Shown here in pieces: positions 25,268 to 38,224 of a stretch of 64,000 nt of DNA. The position numbers were made by a program, and so were the translations under genes. The notes under the pieces are model-generated. The model was not told the DNA's origin, searched no databases, and worked only from the letters and a program-made list of their open reading frames with translations. Numbering within the stretch: position 1 is the first letter of the stretch; each line of letters opens with the position of its first letter. This stretch comes from Ashinkailepas kermadecensis. Taxonomy: Eukaryota > Arthropoda > Thecostraca > Neolepadidae. The DNA lies in contig JAOTOM010005132.1 of the NCBI GenBank assembly GCA_034440615.1, forward strand, positions 572,501-636,500, read 5' to 3'.

Positions 25268-27545
25268 ATCAGATACGGTAACCGGACAAATATGCGTATA
25301 GCAAATGTACGTATGACTGTAGTACGCATGCGTACGTAAGCAAATGTAGGCACAGATGTTGTACGTGACGCAATTGTACGCAAGCGCAGATGTACTTATG
25401 GAAAATGTACGTAAGCGCAAATGTAGGCACGTGTGGCAAATGTACGTATGCGCAAATGTACGTAAGCGCAAAAGTCGTAGGTGCAAATGTACGTAAACTC
25501 AAATTTGCGCACTAGCGAATCCAGGGAGGGGTCATTCCGGCCATGTCCCCCCCCAAAGCGCCTAAAATGGGGGCCATAGTGTATTTTTCCCCCCCCTCCC
25601 CCGAAACCAACAGAAGTAAACTGAATTGAAATGCAGTAACCTTTGCCGAGGTTAAAAAAATATCGGCTGGATGAAAGGATCTCCAATTTTAAAGGTATTT
25701 TTTATAATTGTTTGGACGCGAAAATGGTAGCATAGTACATTCTGACACACATCGAGGCTTCTATGCTCCTGAAGTTCTGCTTACAGCAAGAGTTGACAAT
25801 CGGATCTGCCAGTGTGTACACGTGCACGAACGTTGACGTGGTACAAGACGTTGAACGTGAACGTGAACGTTTTGGTAAACAAGAACAAAATCCCGTAACT
25901 TAGAAGCGGTGGAGGTAGGCTGGGCCCCTACACAGGAAATTATGTTGTCATTAATTATTATTCTTTAAAAAATGGTCCCTTTGACAAATAGTGGTAGAAG
26001 TCCGATACTTTTAACCAAGAATAGTGGAAGAATGGGCACCCTCCAAATCCCTTCGACCGCTCCCCTGATACAATTCCTAAGTACGCCACTGGGGGAGGGG
26101 GAGCGGGGGGCTGACGCCGGAAACCGAAAGCTGCCCCCCCCTCCCCCCAAAAAAAAACCGGTGGGCTAGATCCGTCAGTGAATTTGCATATACACAAATT
26201 TACGCATGCGCGAAAGTGAGTATGCGCAAGTGTACGTAAGAGCAGATGCAAGTATGCGGAAAAGTACGTATTCGCAGATGTACGTATGCGCAAATGTACG
26301 TAAGCGTAAGAGTATGCAAGAGCAAATGTACGAATGTACGTATGAGCCAATGTACTCACATTTACGCAAACATACATTTACGTTTAAGTACATTTGGTTA
26401 GGTACATATGCCATACGTACATTTGCTCTTACATACATACATTTTGCTCTTACATACATTTACCATGAATAAATTTATCATAGGTATCTTTGTGCTCAGG
26501 TACGTCTGTGCTTACGTACACTTGCCATGCCTACGTTTACGCATTTACATACGTACATTTGCTTGCTTACATTTGAAGCACGCACATTTGAAACATGTAC
26601 ATTTGAAACACGTACACTTGAAACACGTGCATTTAAAACAGGTACATTTAAAGCACGTACATTTGAAACACGAAGATACATTTGAAGCACGTACATTCGA
26701 AATACGTACATTCGAAACACGTACATTTGAAACACGTACATTTCAAACACGTGCATTTGAAACACGTACATTTGGTTGCGTACATTTGCTTACATCTGTC
26801 TTACATACACTTGCATTTGGGTTACATACATTTGCATTTACATACACTTACTCTGATGTAGCTTTGCGCTTATGTACATTTGTGCTTACGTACCTTTACA
26901 CTACGCACGTTTGCTATAGGTACGCGTTTCCGTTTGCTTACATTTGCATTGACGCGCATTTGCTCTTTCGTACTTTTCCATTTACGTACATTTCGTTTGA
27001 GTATATTTGCTCATACGTACATTTACGCTCACGTATTCTTGCGCTTATGTACATTAGCGCTTACGGATATTTGCGCCAACGTACTTTTGTGTTTACGCAC
27101 ATATACGCTTGCGTACATTTGCGCTTACGTACATTTTCCATCACGTACGCTTCCGTATATTTGCGCCGACGTAATTTTGAGCTTACGTCCATTTGCGCTT
27201 AAGAACATTTGCGCATCTGTAGGTACATTTGCGCCCACGTACATTTGCGCTGGCGTACTTTTGCGCTTGCGTACATTTGCGCTTTGGTACATTTGTGCTT
27301 ACGTACTTTTGCGCACACGTACAATTGCTTACGTACCTTTGTCATTCGTAAATTTGCTCTTGCGTACATCTGCCATGTGAATATTTGCCATGCGTACTTT
27401 TGCGCTTTCATACATCTGCGCTTACGTACATCTGTCACACGTACTTTTACTCATACGCACATTTGTTTACGTACATTTATTTACGTACATTTGCTTACAT
27501 ACATCTGCCATACGTACATTTGTCCTTGCGTACATTTGTCCTAGA
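25268..27545. repeat. 16-bp minisatellite in two opposed orientations
   Basis: The unit is about GTACATTTGCGCTTAC. From 25268 to ~26345 the units read as the reverse complement (GTAAGCGCAAATGTAC), interrupted at 25510-26180 by a hAT-like insertion. From ~26390 to 27545 they read forward, making a large imperfect inverted repeat. A 15-bp sub-family (ACATTTGAAACACGT) fills 26575-26770. Long open frames here are repeat artefacts. Confidence 0.9.
25510..26180. mobile_element. hAT-like non-autonomous element, 671 bp, 8-bp TSD
   Basis: The ends CACTAGCGAATCCAGG and (right end, complemented) CACTGACGGATCTAG form terminal inverted repeats of the C-A-x-T-G/A-x-CGxATCxAG type. The flanks AATTTGCG (25502-25509) and AATTTGCA (26181-26188) match at 7 of 8 bases, fitting the 8-bp duplication of hAT transposases. 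No transposase ORF. A second motif TACGCCACTG at 26075-26086 suggests another hAT-type end nested within it. Confidence 0.75.
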
Positions 27546-27599
27546 ACTATCGGACATACCTGGATTGGAAATTCCTCGTCGGCGCCTTTCATCTGCGCG

Positions 27600-30500
27600 T
27601 AGCAGCGGCACCAATCTGACACCTAGCGGACGGTAAGTAAAACCACAGAATCGCGGCCGGTTTTAGGCCATGTGCCTATGAAAGTTCGGGGTGCGTATTT
27701 CGTGTTTGCCTTTTTCCAATTGATTGAGTCATCGGAGGAGATTTGAGGAGTCATCGGAGGAGATCAAGGAACCTTACTGTTTTTTTCCTTATTGATTTGT
27801 GATGCTCCGTTCAGAAATTGTGGTGCGAAGCTAAGGCATCCGTAAGAGGGAGCCCATCTCGCTCAAAGGGTTGGACGATTGGCAAGTGGTAGCATTTCGT
27901 AGCAAGTCGGTCAGAGGTAGTGGCGTTGTCAAATAGGATATGTTGTAAGGGCTGATCCAAGGGGGAGGAAGCGAAGTGGCACCGCTTAGGACCCGAAAGT
28001 CGCCTCTCTCGGAGGTTCCAGTGCACCCCCTCCCTCGAGTTTTTCAGCGGAACGCGTTCGTCTGCCTGGGAACAACGGCCCTCTGGGAGGTCCGAACGCA
28101 TCCCTCGAACATTTCAGCAAAAGTTACCCCGTAGACAAAACAAAAATGGTGCCCCTCTTGGAGGTCGGATTGTACCCCGTGAAAATGTTCTCGTCCAAGA
28201 GCCGCCACTGCGGGGAAATGACGCCTCCTTGGTGAAATCCTAAATCCGTCAATGGTAGGGTGTAGGGAAAATGGGCTGTACCCTCCATGGTACAACCGCT
28301 CAATTCACTTTGCAGATTGGCGAGTAGGTACGCCGTAATTTGCACTCTCCCATTCATTTATGTAAATCTCTCCACCGGAAAATATTGGCCACATATCTAG
28401 AGACTGGAGAGGATGGGGTCGGAAGTAGAACCGCCCATTTTTGTCACGAGCGTGGGCGTGGCTACGGATTTCGGATGCGGGTGTGGCGGGAAGGTTTTAG
28501 GCTGACTTTTCTATGATATGTTATAGCCTTAATGCTACATTTCTTGAACTTTGGAGGACGAATCCCAGAGGTGGATCCAGAGGGCAGGGGTTCATGTCCC
28601 CTTAGATGGTCTGGTTTGGCTTAAAATTGGGCTTTATTCACGAGTTCCAAAAGAACTAGAAAAATACGTTGAACATCGGGTTTTGTTGTTTTTGTTTCTT
28701 GTTGTTATTGTTTGTTGTTTTTCCTCAAGATTGAAATTCATACCCTTTAAGTTATCTAAATCCGAAAAGTTGTGTTTCTTTGCTGAAAAGTGCGTTTTTT
28801 CATCCCTATCTCCCCTCCAAGTTGACTCAATACCAGCTAGCTAGATCCGCATCTAACGATTTCCTCTGTCAGTATCGATTATTTGGCTTCGTTTCGTCCA
28901 TTTACCTGGCATGATCCCGAGGAACTCTATGAATTGTCTTAAATGAATTCAGGGCTCTTTCGCTTAGAACTTGAACAATCTAACGCACCACACTACATGC
29001 TCCCGCCCGATGTTATGGTCGCATCGGGCCGTTTATTAACCCAAGAGATTTTCATGGCCGATACGCAATCAGCTGTTGGTTTCCAATCCAGGGATGCGTG
29101 CGTCATCTATGCCGCCACTCCCAACCCCAATTAGAGGGTTGCTTTCGACGCGTCTTCCGAACAATATGAATAAGCTACGATAATTTTGTGATGCTATGTA
29201 CCTTCTTCAAAACATTATAAATCCGTTCCGAAGGATTCCGTATGTACCTACTAAATGTGACAAAACGAGAGGATGCAAATACACGATAAAACATCTCAGA
29301 CATCCTAAAAGTGACCAAGTTCCATAATATATCCGTGATGTCGCCATTCCTTCCAGGTTCCGTGTGGAAAATGGCAACGCAAACTTCTAACCCTGAATCC
29401 CCCCCCTCCCCTTGCTCGAAAACCAAAAACAAATCCTTCATTTGAGTCATAGTACTTTGGCAATGGGATCAACTGCTCCGGTGCATCGTCGCCCTGTCCC
29501 AGTGGCGATACCCATCAATTTATTCGGTGACTATCTTTGCCTACCAGTGCGCTGTTAAAGCACTCCTTTACACTGTGCCTAGCCTAGAACTATTTTCCTT
29601 TCTTCGCAGCGCAGGTATTTTCATTCTCATCGCAACACCTGAATTGGAGGAAGATTACCATATGTGGTAAAACTTATCGACTTACAAGACGCCTTTCTTT
29701 ACACTTACACCACGGAGAGTAAAATTACCTAGCGGCGGATCTAGAAGCCTGCTTTGGAATCGGTTCGGGAGATTGAAAAGCCTTCGATTAAAAGGAAAAC
29801 TATTCAGCTTTGAACAGCTGCCATTCGTCGCATCTGTTTAAGACAACATTCATCTACCATTTTGCTGCAAAACGTCGGCAAAAATCGGCATCTGTGGGGG
29901 TGGGGGTGGGGGGTATGGGCCATGTGACCACGATATATCCGCCAGTGGACCTACCAGAATGGATGCTCCTTTGTTTTAACCGACAGCAAGTCTGTGCGCC
30001 GCACCGGGCATCCAGAGTCCTTTTAGATAGTATAGTTCGGAAGACGACCACGGCTCAGCGTTGCGTGCGTTGCGTGCGTTGCGCTTTTGTAGAGGGTCGC
30101 TTGATATTATTTGCGTTGTCTATTAAGTTTGATGAAGAAATAACTGCCACGCACAAAGTCGTTTGAAACGAGGCATAGCAGCGAGCGGTGTGGTGGCAAT
30201 GACGTTCAAACTCAAAGGCAAATATCCGGACTCGTTTCCCATCCTTTGACGCTTCCCGTCTAATTCTGAAAGGTAGGATCCGGAAGGGACACAAGGCTCA
30301 ATGTGTTGGTGTGTGCCTCGGGGAAACAGTTTTCTCCCATATATGCATGCTTCTCGTGAACTCATTTTGATTAGAAGATAATATTCTTAAATACTTTATT
30401 TCTCACGTCATGCACATCCAGGGCTGGAGATCTCTCACGAAGACAGGGTGTCCAAGTCCTTATTTTCAAGGCATATGTTCAGATTGAATAGGGAAGGTGA

Positions 30501-30700
30501 CAAATGAACATCAGCAGGGTACCAAACCACGTGGGTCCAGACCCGACCCACCCGGGATCTCCAGCCATGTGCACATCAACTGCACTTGCCATGCTTCAAC
30601 TTGAGTTTGAAATCTACATTAGGATCTCTTAAATATAAATATTCACAGTACCCAAAACAGCAACGGACTAAACGGAGGATTGAGAGATTATGATTCAAGG
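27600..30700. other. No gene recognised
   Basis: Short frames only. Around 27990-28290 there are several CCCTC-TTGGAGGTC-like phrases (e.g. CTCTCGGAGGTTCC, CTCTTGGAGGTCGG) reminiscent of the interior of the short TIR elements, so this is probably degraded transposon sequence. Confidence 0.45.
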
Positions 30701-30706
30701 TCCCCT

Positions 30707-30981
30707 CAAAGGGCGGATACAGGAATTGTCATGGTGGGCATTTGTCAAGACGAGCCCCACTTCTTCGGAGGGGCGCCTTCGGCTGAAAATCCGTTCAGCG
30801 GGTGGGGGAGGGTGCACTCAAGCATGCTGAAGGGGCACACCTTTTCCTTCCATGGGGCTGAAATATCCGTTGAGCGGAGGGGGGGGGGTGCACTCGAGTC
30901 TTCCTGGAAGAGCGTAACCTTCCATGGGGAGGAGGCACATTATACATGTCCCAGTGCCCCCTCCCCCTGTATCTGTCCCTG
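30707..30981. mobile_element. Short TIR element (hAT-like MITE), decayed
   Basis: The left end GGGCGGATACAGGAATT and right end CCTGTATCTGTCCCTG are inverted repeats. The interior carries GTGCACTCGAGTCTTCC-like and TCCGTTCAGCGG motifs shared with elements at 34581, 43200, 43741 and 52786. No target-site duplication could be recognised. Confidence 0.55.
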
Positions 30982-32924
30982 GTATCAGTTGGAAGTAAAA
31001 TTCTTCTCTCAGGTTTAATTTATTATTTTCCGTCTTTCCGCTGATTCCATTTCGTCCGACAACATCCGTCAGCGAACTCGCTCCGCGCATTAATATCTTC
31101 ATCTACAAACTATTCCTGTAGTTACCACTGACCACTGCTTACCACTGCTTACCACGTCCTGGATTCAGATTGAGCCATACAATTTAGAGTATGCTGAGAG
31201 TGTGCCTTCCAAGAGAGATAATACCTTCCAAATTTGACGGATTGAAAGTGGAAAATAATGTCGTTTCGTGAAGACCGGTGTCAATTTTAACCCCATGTTT
31301 GATAATTTTGGTGATAGTTACCGAATGATTCAATGTGTCATGATGATCAGTACCTATGTCACATAATTATTTGTGGTTTTCTGTATCAATCTGCGTATAC
31401 AATTACTTGAAGTTCCATTGATACAACATCTAAATCTGACGTTGAAAACGTCTTTTCCGCTGTTACAATAGACACGGCACATGGGGTCAATTGTAGCACC
31501 GTCATGGGGAAATTGTCGCAACATTATACCAATATTGCATCCTTGGCTAGGATGGCGCTAGCTACGATAGGTACGCAATACTCTGCTCTTGCATAGACAT
31601 GTCCAACAACACCTGCGTGCAGAGGTAAATAAGTTCACAATGTCATCCTGCGATTATCTTTTGCATCCTCTACCCTACATATGCAAATGCAAATAAATTG
31701 CTTGGTACCCAGCTACCAAGGTGCAAAGTACACGCCACTTTTGGACATGAGTTTGAAAAAAAAACAATGAAGACTGCCCTGTCTGAGCCTCTGCATTGTG
31801 CTCCTTTGCACTGTTTATTGCTCCAGCAAACGATGATTATCGGTAGTTCTCAGACTTATATCAAAAGTCAATAGAGCTCGCTTGCAAAATTACAGGCGTG
31901 TTTAGATCCAACAAAGTGTTGCAAATGAACCATCTTCCTTTGTGATTGACCCCTATTTGGTTTGAAAAGAAACGAATCGCAGCTGCCGCAAGACGTCTTC
32001 ACCAGCGCTCGCTCCGTCAGTATACGAACGATGAAAAGTTGTACATGTTTAGATTCAAGCTGTGATAAAAAGTCGGTTTGTCCAGATGGGTTGGGCCCCA
32101 CCAAAAAGAAAATCTCAGGTGGGGTCCAGACACCACGGACCCCACCAGTGGCGATGACCATAATAGTGGGTATATAGGCCACACACACAACCATAACACT
32201 CTTCAAACACCTCACAATGTACCTGCAGAACGGTGATCCACGCCAATACCCTGAAGCAGTCCACAGAACACCCCTCACACGAGCACAGCTAGTCGACAAC
32301 ACCACAACTACACCGCAGCACTCGCGGCTACTCTGGGCACCAGAGGCCACCTACATCCGAACCTCACCATAAACCGACGGGTGAACGCACGGTCGGTCCT
32401 GTGTCTGTATAATGGCCCCTATCTCAGATTAATAGGATGCGGTGTTATCATGTGGTGTTTGTATGTATGTTATACTTATTATTTGATTATGTACTGTGTT
32501 GTAGTTTCTGGTAATTAAATACGCAATGCCATTGTATAGCTCTGTACGCGACCAATGATTGTATTCAAATGATGAAACGACTTCGCAATGTGATCCCCCC
32601 TACCTTGGATACCTCCATACTTAACGCTTGAAAATGTTTAAGGCAAGATAAAGCATTGGGTGTTATATGTGAAGGGTAGAACAATGACATCAACGCCGCC
32701 ATTTGATTAGCTTCGCTACGTATAATTATCAACTTTGGGTCCACTTTGTTCGAGTTCACATCAGAAAACCGAACTTTAACTCGTAAAATAGTCGTTGAAA
32801 AAGAAGTTCACCAATGCTGAAGCTAGCCTGCTGTTTAACCGAACCTGCATATTGAACAATCTGCTTTCCAAATATTCATGTATATATGTGTATGTATTGA
32901 CACACACACATATACACATACAGA

Positions 32925-33173
<249 letters not shown>

Positions 33174-33295
33174 ACAACTGTTTGTCCAAGCGTTCCCACG
33201 TCATTTTGACTCGAATTACGCGAGCTCGGACATTGGCCAAGTGCACCATGCAGTTACTTAATGAAGCAGATAAGACAATACAGCTCTCTGATTAA

Positions 33296-34090
33296 CCCCG
33301 TATCTGGGGGGGGGGTTGATAGGCCCCCCCCCATAAGATTTTCCGTGGATAGTGAATGAACGGCGCGCGGGAGCGCGCCGAAATTTGGAATATCTTTTCC
33401 CACATCAATTTTGCATGTTGTGTCAAAATTTTGATATCAGGTCATCTAGGGTCAACGAGTTAGTTAAGGTCAAGTAGATCACCTCCAGAAAAGTTCAACC
33501 AGTCGTCACGCTTTAACGGATAAGGATATTTTATTTAAACTTTCAGCGTTTGCTTATCTTAAGGGACGAAACAAAACGTACCAGAGGAATTTTTAAATTT
33601 TTTTCCGTTTTTGATTACTTATTAGGTTTCCATATTTGCCCATTAGAGCTAAAATCGAAGATTCTGGCTAAAGGATGCATTTTTATGAGAGCAAGTTGAC
33701 TTCGAACAGCGTTTTTCGGTCCGCTCTATCCATTAGAAAAATAAAAATTAAAGAAAATTGAAAACTCAAAATTTTGAAATTTGAACAAAAATACAACTTT
33801 TTTGGGTGGGCAGAAATGTTATGGCCATGATCGATTTCGTCTTCCTTTTCTGATTCCAAATATTTTTTCCTTCTTCAAATCTCCCCCAAAATGAAGCCCC
33901 CAGAGCCAAAAGCATGATGTAAGTCGTGAATACCTAGGCCCCCTAGTGACGCCACTTTTGGGGGGATACGATTTTTGGGTGGTTTCTGGCCCTACTCGTC
34001 GAGCGCTTTCCGATGACACCTCTTTCGTTTTCGTGCGACGCTTAGTTTGGAGATTAGAGGGGGGTTCAATCACCCCCCCCCGAGACGGGG
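33296..34090. mobile_element. Element with CCCCGT...G-run inverted ends (~795 bp)
   Basis: Left CCCCGTATCTGGGGGGGGGG and right (complemented) CCCCGTCTCGGGGGGGGG are inverted. Just inside the left end is a perfect 8-bp hairpin, CGGCGCGCGGGAGCGCGCCG, at 33361-33380. GTGACGCCACT at 33947 looks like a nested hAT-type end. The interior has AGGTCA repeats like the 11851 element. No ORF or target-site duplication recognised. Confidence 0.5.
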
Positions 34091-34389
34091 TGTGAGGATA
34101 TGACCGGAAAGACAGGGAGGGTTAAGCTATTAGCAATTTCACTGTGAGCACCAAAAGTTACTTCATCATAAAGAAGAATGTGTGTCAGCTTCTGCGCAGC
34201 GTACCTGGCTCCGGGGAATCATGGCGTGAGCTGTCCGCCTCAGAAGCGCAGACACACTGTCGCTGACGGCGCCATCAGAGGTGGCTTATGATAAATTGGC
34301 ACTGCTCGAGCCTTCCCACCAGTCGGCCGGTGGGTAGGTTCGACCACCATGGGTCAAAAAGTGGAACTTCAAAAAGACGTATTGCGAAA

Positions 34390-34532
34390 GCCGCGTAGTG
34401 CTCTCTGAGTCGCCAGTTCGGGCATGCCCGCCCTCTCAGACTATTACCGACAGGCACACAAGCCGCGTAGTGCATTCTGAGTCGCCAGTTAGGGCATGCC
34501 CCCCTCCCAGACTATTGCCGGTAGGCACACAC
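34390..34532. repeat. Tandem duplication, ~72-bp unit
   Basis: Two adjacent diverged copies beginning AGCCGCGTAGTGC and containing GAGTCGCCAGTT, GGGCATGCCC and CAGACTATT, ending GGCACACA. It lies just before the TIR element at 34581. Confidence 0.8.
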
Positions 34533-34580
34533 CACCAGGATCCTGACAAGAATTGCTTTGGTGGCAATGTGTCTAGGAAA

Positions 34581-34789
34581 CAGGGGCGGATCCAAACATT
34601 TGTAGGGGGCACTCGTCTGAAGAGGCACCACTGCGGAAGTCCTTCGAGGGCGCCTTCGGTAGCAAATCCGTTCAGCGGCGAGGAACACAAGCCTCCCAAA
34701 TGGGCGCCTTTAGCACGTAAGAGGGGCGTCACCCCTCCATGGGGGGACGTGTCCCCGAGTGCCTCTCCCCCGCCCGGCATCCACCCATG
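34581..34789. mobile_element. Short TIR element (hAT-like MITE)
   Basis: Begins CAGGGGCGGATCCAAA and ends (complement) CATGGGTGGATGCCGG. It contains the TCCGTTCAGCGG motif seen in the 30707 and 52786 elements. Flanking 8-mers CTAGGAAA and CTAATAAG agree at only 5 of 8, so the duplication is doubtful. Confidence 0.55.
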
Positions 34790-35913
34790 CTAATAAGCAA
34801 TCCGCCTGAACTTTTGGCTGGGTGAGGTGTATTGTCTTAATGATAAGGCTTATGAATTCAAAATGCATTGGAAGACTCGCTGGTAGGATCCCATTTCAAA
34901 GTTGAGGAGCTCGAGGCCTTCCAAAGAGAAGGAAAACTTCACCTCTGGTTAGTAAGCTGCAATTTGTCATGCTAAGCTTGAAGCCTGCCTGAGCAGTAAA
35001 TACAGAGGCATGCAGGATATGCATATGTAGTGCACGACTGTCATTGAATTAGCAACGCTTGAAGTCAATATATGGGAAATATTTTCCGCCGCATCAACAA
35101 GGAATGCGACAGTTTTTGTCTCGGTAACGTGCATTGTGAGCCAGAACCTAATAAGGACATCCACACATATATTCGTGGTTACGCCCAAAGCTATAGAAGA
35201 CCGTAATCAAGGTTGACCAAACGATAGGTAGGCGCTGCGACGGTCACAGCTACTAAATAGACCTTGTCGGTACAGTTGTAGCGTGGTATTCTTTATATTC
35301 ATCTATATCATATTATATAAAATAAATGCGCACGCTCAACTGCCGTATTCTTTGTAAATGTTGTATGGAATATCCGAGGATATCGTACTTTACAGCCTGG
35401 TACGCACAGAAATGGTCCATCCTTCTCTGTCATATTTAACCATTCATGGTAATCTTGCCCACTTAGCGCTAAAGCCGGTGAGGAAATCAATACCGTTGAT
35501 CGACCAAACAAAATTGGTGTATAAACTTTGTCGAGGAAATTAATACTTTAGAGTTCCGATATCCACTGGAGTTGACCCTCCTTCTGATAGTTTCAGATTC
35601 TAACACGCTTCGCGCTGGCCCATGCAATCTTATTTGAGGAAACTAGCTGCAACATTCTTGACTCCATGTTTCTCGAGCTCCGCCCATGAATTCTAGCGAG
35701 CATCAGAGTGGCTCGAGACCTTCCAGTGTGAAAGGGCATTCCACCTATATGCACCCATGCACCACGAATGTTCTAAAATTACATTAGCTTACAGCAGTGC
35801 ATGGTAAATGGGCTTAAGTCTGGCTTTCGCAACATTCTGGGAGCTCTGGGACTGGGACCTGAGCGAGGAGCCATTTCCTGGTCTTACATATCAGGTGCCA
35901 CATAGGTTAACTT

Positions 35914-36302
<389 letters not shown>

Positions 36303-36961
36303 AAAAGATACATATAGATATAATCTATATATGCATTATATATTGTACATTACGTCCTCAGATCTTAATTTGGGAACTAAGTTTGATGATTTCCACACCA
36401 CACATCATATACAAACTACATCGGTGTAGGGACGGCAAAAAAAATATGCTGTATTGGAGACAAGCCAATTTTTGGGCCAATTATTCCCAGTCGGCACCAT
36501 GGGGTTATTGGTTAGGTCGGAGAAATTGGGGGCAGAGAGAACGCCCCCAGTCCCCTTCTTCAGAGATTACACCGATGTACCAGCTGAATTGTCCGCATGA
36601 TAAAGTAACTTAGATGATGGCAGTCGGTCTCTGCGCCTTGATCAAATATCAGATCAAAGGAGACAAAGATGAGAATACGAAAGCAATAAATATACAATCG
36701 CAATGCACTGCAGCACGCTGAAGACAGATGTGATAAGTGAAGGTGATGGTCACAAATTCAGCTGTTGACGGCAAGCGAGAATTCCACCAATCCAGCCCAA
36801 CCAGCTGTAACCATTTTTCAACACGCTCATCACGCGCTGTTGCCAACCCAGTGCGTTTGGTCTCGGACACAACTACGGAAACCCTCCACGCAGCAGTTAC
36901 TCCCACTCGCTGTTACTCTGAACACGGTCAAGCGCAGCCGCCTCCCCAAGCACCTGCGGGC

Positions 36962-37605
36962 TGAGGAGCTGCAGAGGCTGAAGAGGCTGAGAAGGCTGAG
37001 GATGCTGAGGAGGGTTCGATGCTGCGGAGGATGAGGAGGTTGAGGATGGTGAGGATGATTAGGAAGCTGAGGAGGCTGAGAAGGCTGAGGATGGTGAGGA
37101 TGGTCAGGAGGCCGAGGAGGCTGAGGAAGCTGAGGATGCTGAGGAGGATATCGGGAATGAGAACGATGAGGATGTTGAGGTTCCGGATGCTGCAGAGGAT
37201 GAGGAGGCTGAGGAGTCTGCCGAGGCTGAGGAGGATGAGGAGGATGAGTGGGCTATGGAGACTGAGGAGCTGATCGGTCGTGGAATCTGCCAGCAGCTGC
37301 GGCTGGGAGGGCGGGTTTTGGCAGCACCACACTGCCACCGGGAATCTCCATGTCGAGTCAGCAAAGCAGACCCGAACGGGGGCCAGATCGCGCGTCGCCC
37401 GGCTGGGTCGATTTGGCGGCGGGCGCCGGCTGTCTGCGCGCTGCCCAGAGCGCTCAGCGGCGAGCAGTGGCCGGCTGACGCCGAACACGGCCGCACGGGC
37501 GTACCGCGGCCGACACGGCGACCCGCTCTGGCGGCACGAGCGGAGCCATGGCAGGGACGCCACGCCGCGTCGTCAGCCCAGCAACACCTGACGGCTGCCG
37601 GCTGA
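36962..37605 (+). other. GAG/GAT/GCT-rich acidic low-complexity segment
   Basis: Purine-rich GAGGCTGAGGAT-like repeats run from 36962 to about 37260. One frame is open from after a TAG at 37057-37059 to 37605: about 65 codons of Glu/Asp/Ala, then METEELIGRGICQQL and a GC-rich tail. The acidic part includes less repetitive text (DIGNENDEDVEVPDAAEDEE). It could be an acidic exon or simply a purine microsatellite; the complementary strand is also open as poly-Ser/Leu. Confidence 0.3.
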
Positions 37606-37800
37606 CAGCTGACGGCTGACGGCTGACGGCTGACGACTGGCGGCTGACGGCTGACGGCTGACTACTGGCGGCTGACGGCTGACGGCTGACGGCTGACGAC
37701 TGGCGGCTGACGGTTGACGGCTGCCGCTGCAGGCCGCCCGAGCCGCGTGCTCAGTCCACAGCGCCTGACGGCTGACGGCTGACGGCTGACGGCTGACGAC
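37600..37800. repeat. (CTGACGG)n heptamer tract
   Basis: Two blocks of CTGACGG / CTGACGA / CTGGCGG heptamers, 37600-37722 and 37765-37800, separated by about 40 bp of GC-rich sequence. Confidence 0.9.
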
Positions 37801-38122
37801 CAGCCAGTTCGGCACACCGCCGCCGGTGCCAGCTGTGACGAGCAGCGTGCTCCGAAGGGTCGGACGCCCTATCGGCCGCGACGAACAGCGTTGAAGCTTG
37901 CCAACCGCGCTCCGAGGTGTTCATTCGTCAGCGCGGCGGTTCGAGAGGCCCGGGTGGGTGTTCTCCGCACAGCCGGGACGCTGATGTTGGAGTGAGTGGG
38001 TGTGTGCCGAGGTGTGCCGGCTCGCTTACGTCGGTAGTGTGCGGACGCCGCCTCCACTGCGCAGGAGTCACTCGACCGTATCCAGCCCGTCACCGAGTGA
38101 GGGGACCGGGTCAGAGTGCCCG

Positions 38123-38224
38123 ATGGAACCGATGAAGCTGTTCGTGGTGGTGTTCTTCATCTTCGTGTTCATCTGCGTGGTGACGTGCATCATTTGGTAC
38201 GCGTTCATCCGGTCGCCGACGTAG
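38123..38224 (+). CDS. Single-pass membrane micropeptide, 33 aa
   Basis: The ORF encodes 33 residues: a short head (MEPMK), a continuous hydrophobic helix of about 25 residues (LFVVVFFIFVFICVVTC then IIWYAF) and a basic tail (IRSPT), ending at TAG 38222-38224. Nearly every codon ends in G or C, unlike the surrounding repeats, which suggests a selected coding sequence. A plausible acceptor (CTCCACTGCGCAG) lies at 38066, so the exon could carry a 56-nt 5' UTR. An in-frame ATG at 38000 would give 74 residues. Length, single helix and the Glu-x-x-x-Leu-Phe start recall arthropod sarcolambans, small SERCA regulators, but the match is weak and the function is inference. Other small membrane proteins are equally possible. 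Confidence 0.5.
   Translation: MEPMKLFVVVFFIFVFICVVTCIIWYAFIRSPT

Noticed and set aside
26408..27202. 264-codon plus-strand ORF
   Set aside because: Translation of the 16-bp minisatellite; no start context, no domain.
25250..27550. CRISPR-like array (short repeats with spacers)
   Set aside because: The units are contiguous and degenerate with no unique spacers, and the genome is eukaryotic.
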